Source: Alphaproteobacteria bacterium
Lineage (GTDB): Bacteria; Pseudomonadota; Alphaproteobacteria; Sphingomonadales; Sphingomonadaceae
DNA: 15,033 bases
NCBI GenBank assembly: GCA_018970965.1
Contig: JAGWVG010000012.1
Location: 1 to 15,033, forward strand
Direction: 5' to 3'
Shown here: piece after piece, positions 14,977 through 15,033 of the stretch
Layout: every line of letters starts with the position of its first letter
Numbering within the stretch: the stretch's first letter is position 1
Position numbers and translations under genes: made by a program
The notes under the pieces: generated by a model
What the model saw: the letters and a program-made list of their open reading frames with translations, nothing else
Told to the model about the DNA's origin: nothing
The model's database searches: none

Positions 14977-15033
14977 ATGATGCGTAATTCCATTATGACC
15001 TTTCCAGCCGTTGCGCTGATGCTGCTGGGCATT
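14977..15033 (+). CDS. 5' end of a probable secreted or membrane protein (cut by window edge)
   Basis: Nineteen codons are visible, reading MMRNSIMTFPAVALMLLGI: a basic start followed by a hydrophobic run, as in a Sec signal peptide or first membrane helix. GAGGA at 14964-14968 lies 8 bases before the ATG at 14977; in-frame ATGs at 14959, 14968 and 14980 are alternatives. The gene diverges from lptF. Too little is present to name the product. Confidence 0.5.
   Translation, partial: MMRNSIMTFPAVALMLLGI

Noticed and set aside
1..15033. Mobile element, prophage, CRISPR, toxin-antitoxin or defence system.
   Set aside because: No transposase, integrase, repeat array or defence protein is seen; base and codon use look even across the window and the genes are core functions.

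Overview
This window looks like chromosomal DNA of an alphaproteobacterium, most likely of the order Sphingomonadales. It has moderately high GC, the alphaproteobacterial order scpA-scpB-tatA-tatB-tatC, an erpA-xth pair, a DUF455 ferritin-like gene and proteins with sphingomonad-like wording. The genus cannot be settled by eye. I see no insertion sequence, phage gene, CRISPR array, tRNA or rRNA. Nearly everything is dense, well-kept core genome with short gaps.

Layout. (1) Positions 1-2356, plus strand: the end of scpA, then scpB, tatA, tatB and tatC. These cover chromosome segregation/condensation and the twin-arginine export translocon, with start/stop overlaps at scpA/scpB and tatB/tatC. 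(2) Positions 2353-2481, minus strand: a 42-residue entericidin-like lipoprotein gene, small enough to be easily missed, squeezed between tatC and glnE. (3) Positions 2527-7211, plus strand: glnE (control of glutamine synthetase), a Bcp/PrxQ peroxiredoxin, a TauE/SafE-type membrane permease and a DUF455 di-iron ferritin-like protein. All four junctions overlap, so they probably form one operon. (4) Positions 7313-10093, plus strand: an M23 peptidase, ErpA, exonuclease III and a secreted DUF4136-like protein, followed by a possible terminator. (5) Positions 10112-12516: a 385-residue double-GNAT acyltransferase-like protein (minus) and a histidine-box fatty acid desaturase/hydroxylase (plus). 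They diverge from a 143-bp region holding a perfect CTTGAC-N5-GTCAAG dyad. (6) Positions 12540-14836, minus strand: lptF then lptG, the permease subunits of the Lpt lipid-export ABC transporter. (7) Positions 14977-15033, plus strand: the signal-peptide start of a gene that runs off the window.

How it fits together. Most of the window is ordinary housekeeping. The stretch worth attention is about 10.1-14.9 kb. The GNAT-like protein resembles the YghO-type family, to which, from memory, the bacterial ceramide synthase of Caulobacter belongs. Sphingomonads are known for glycosphingolipids in place of LPS. An amide-forming acyltransferase candidate, a lipid desaturase/hydroxylase and LptF/LptG side by side therefore suggest an envelope-lipid neighbourhood. 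This is an inference and can be checked. I found no clear sign of a wholly new system.
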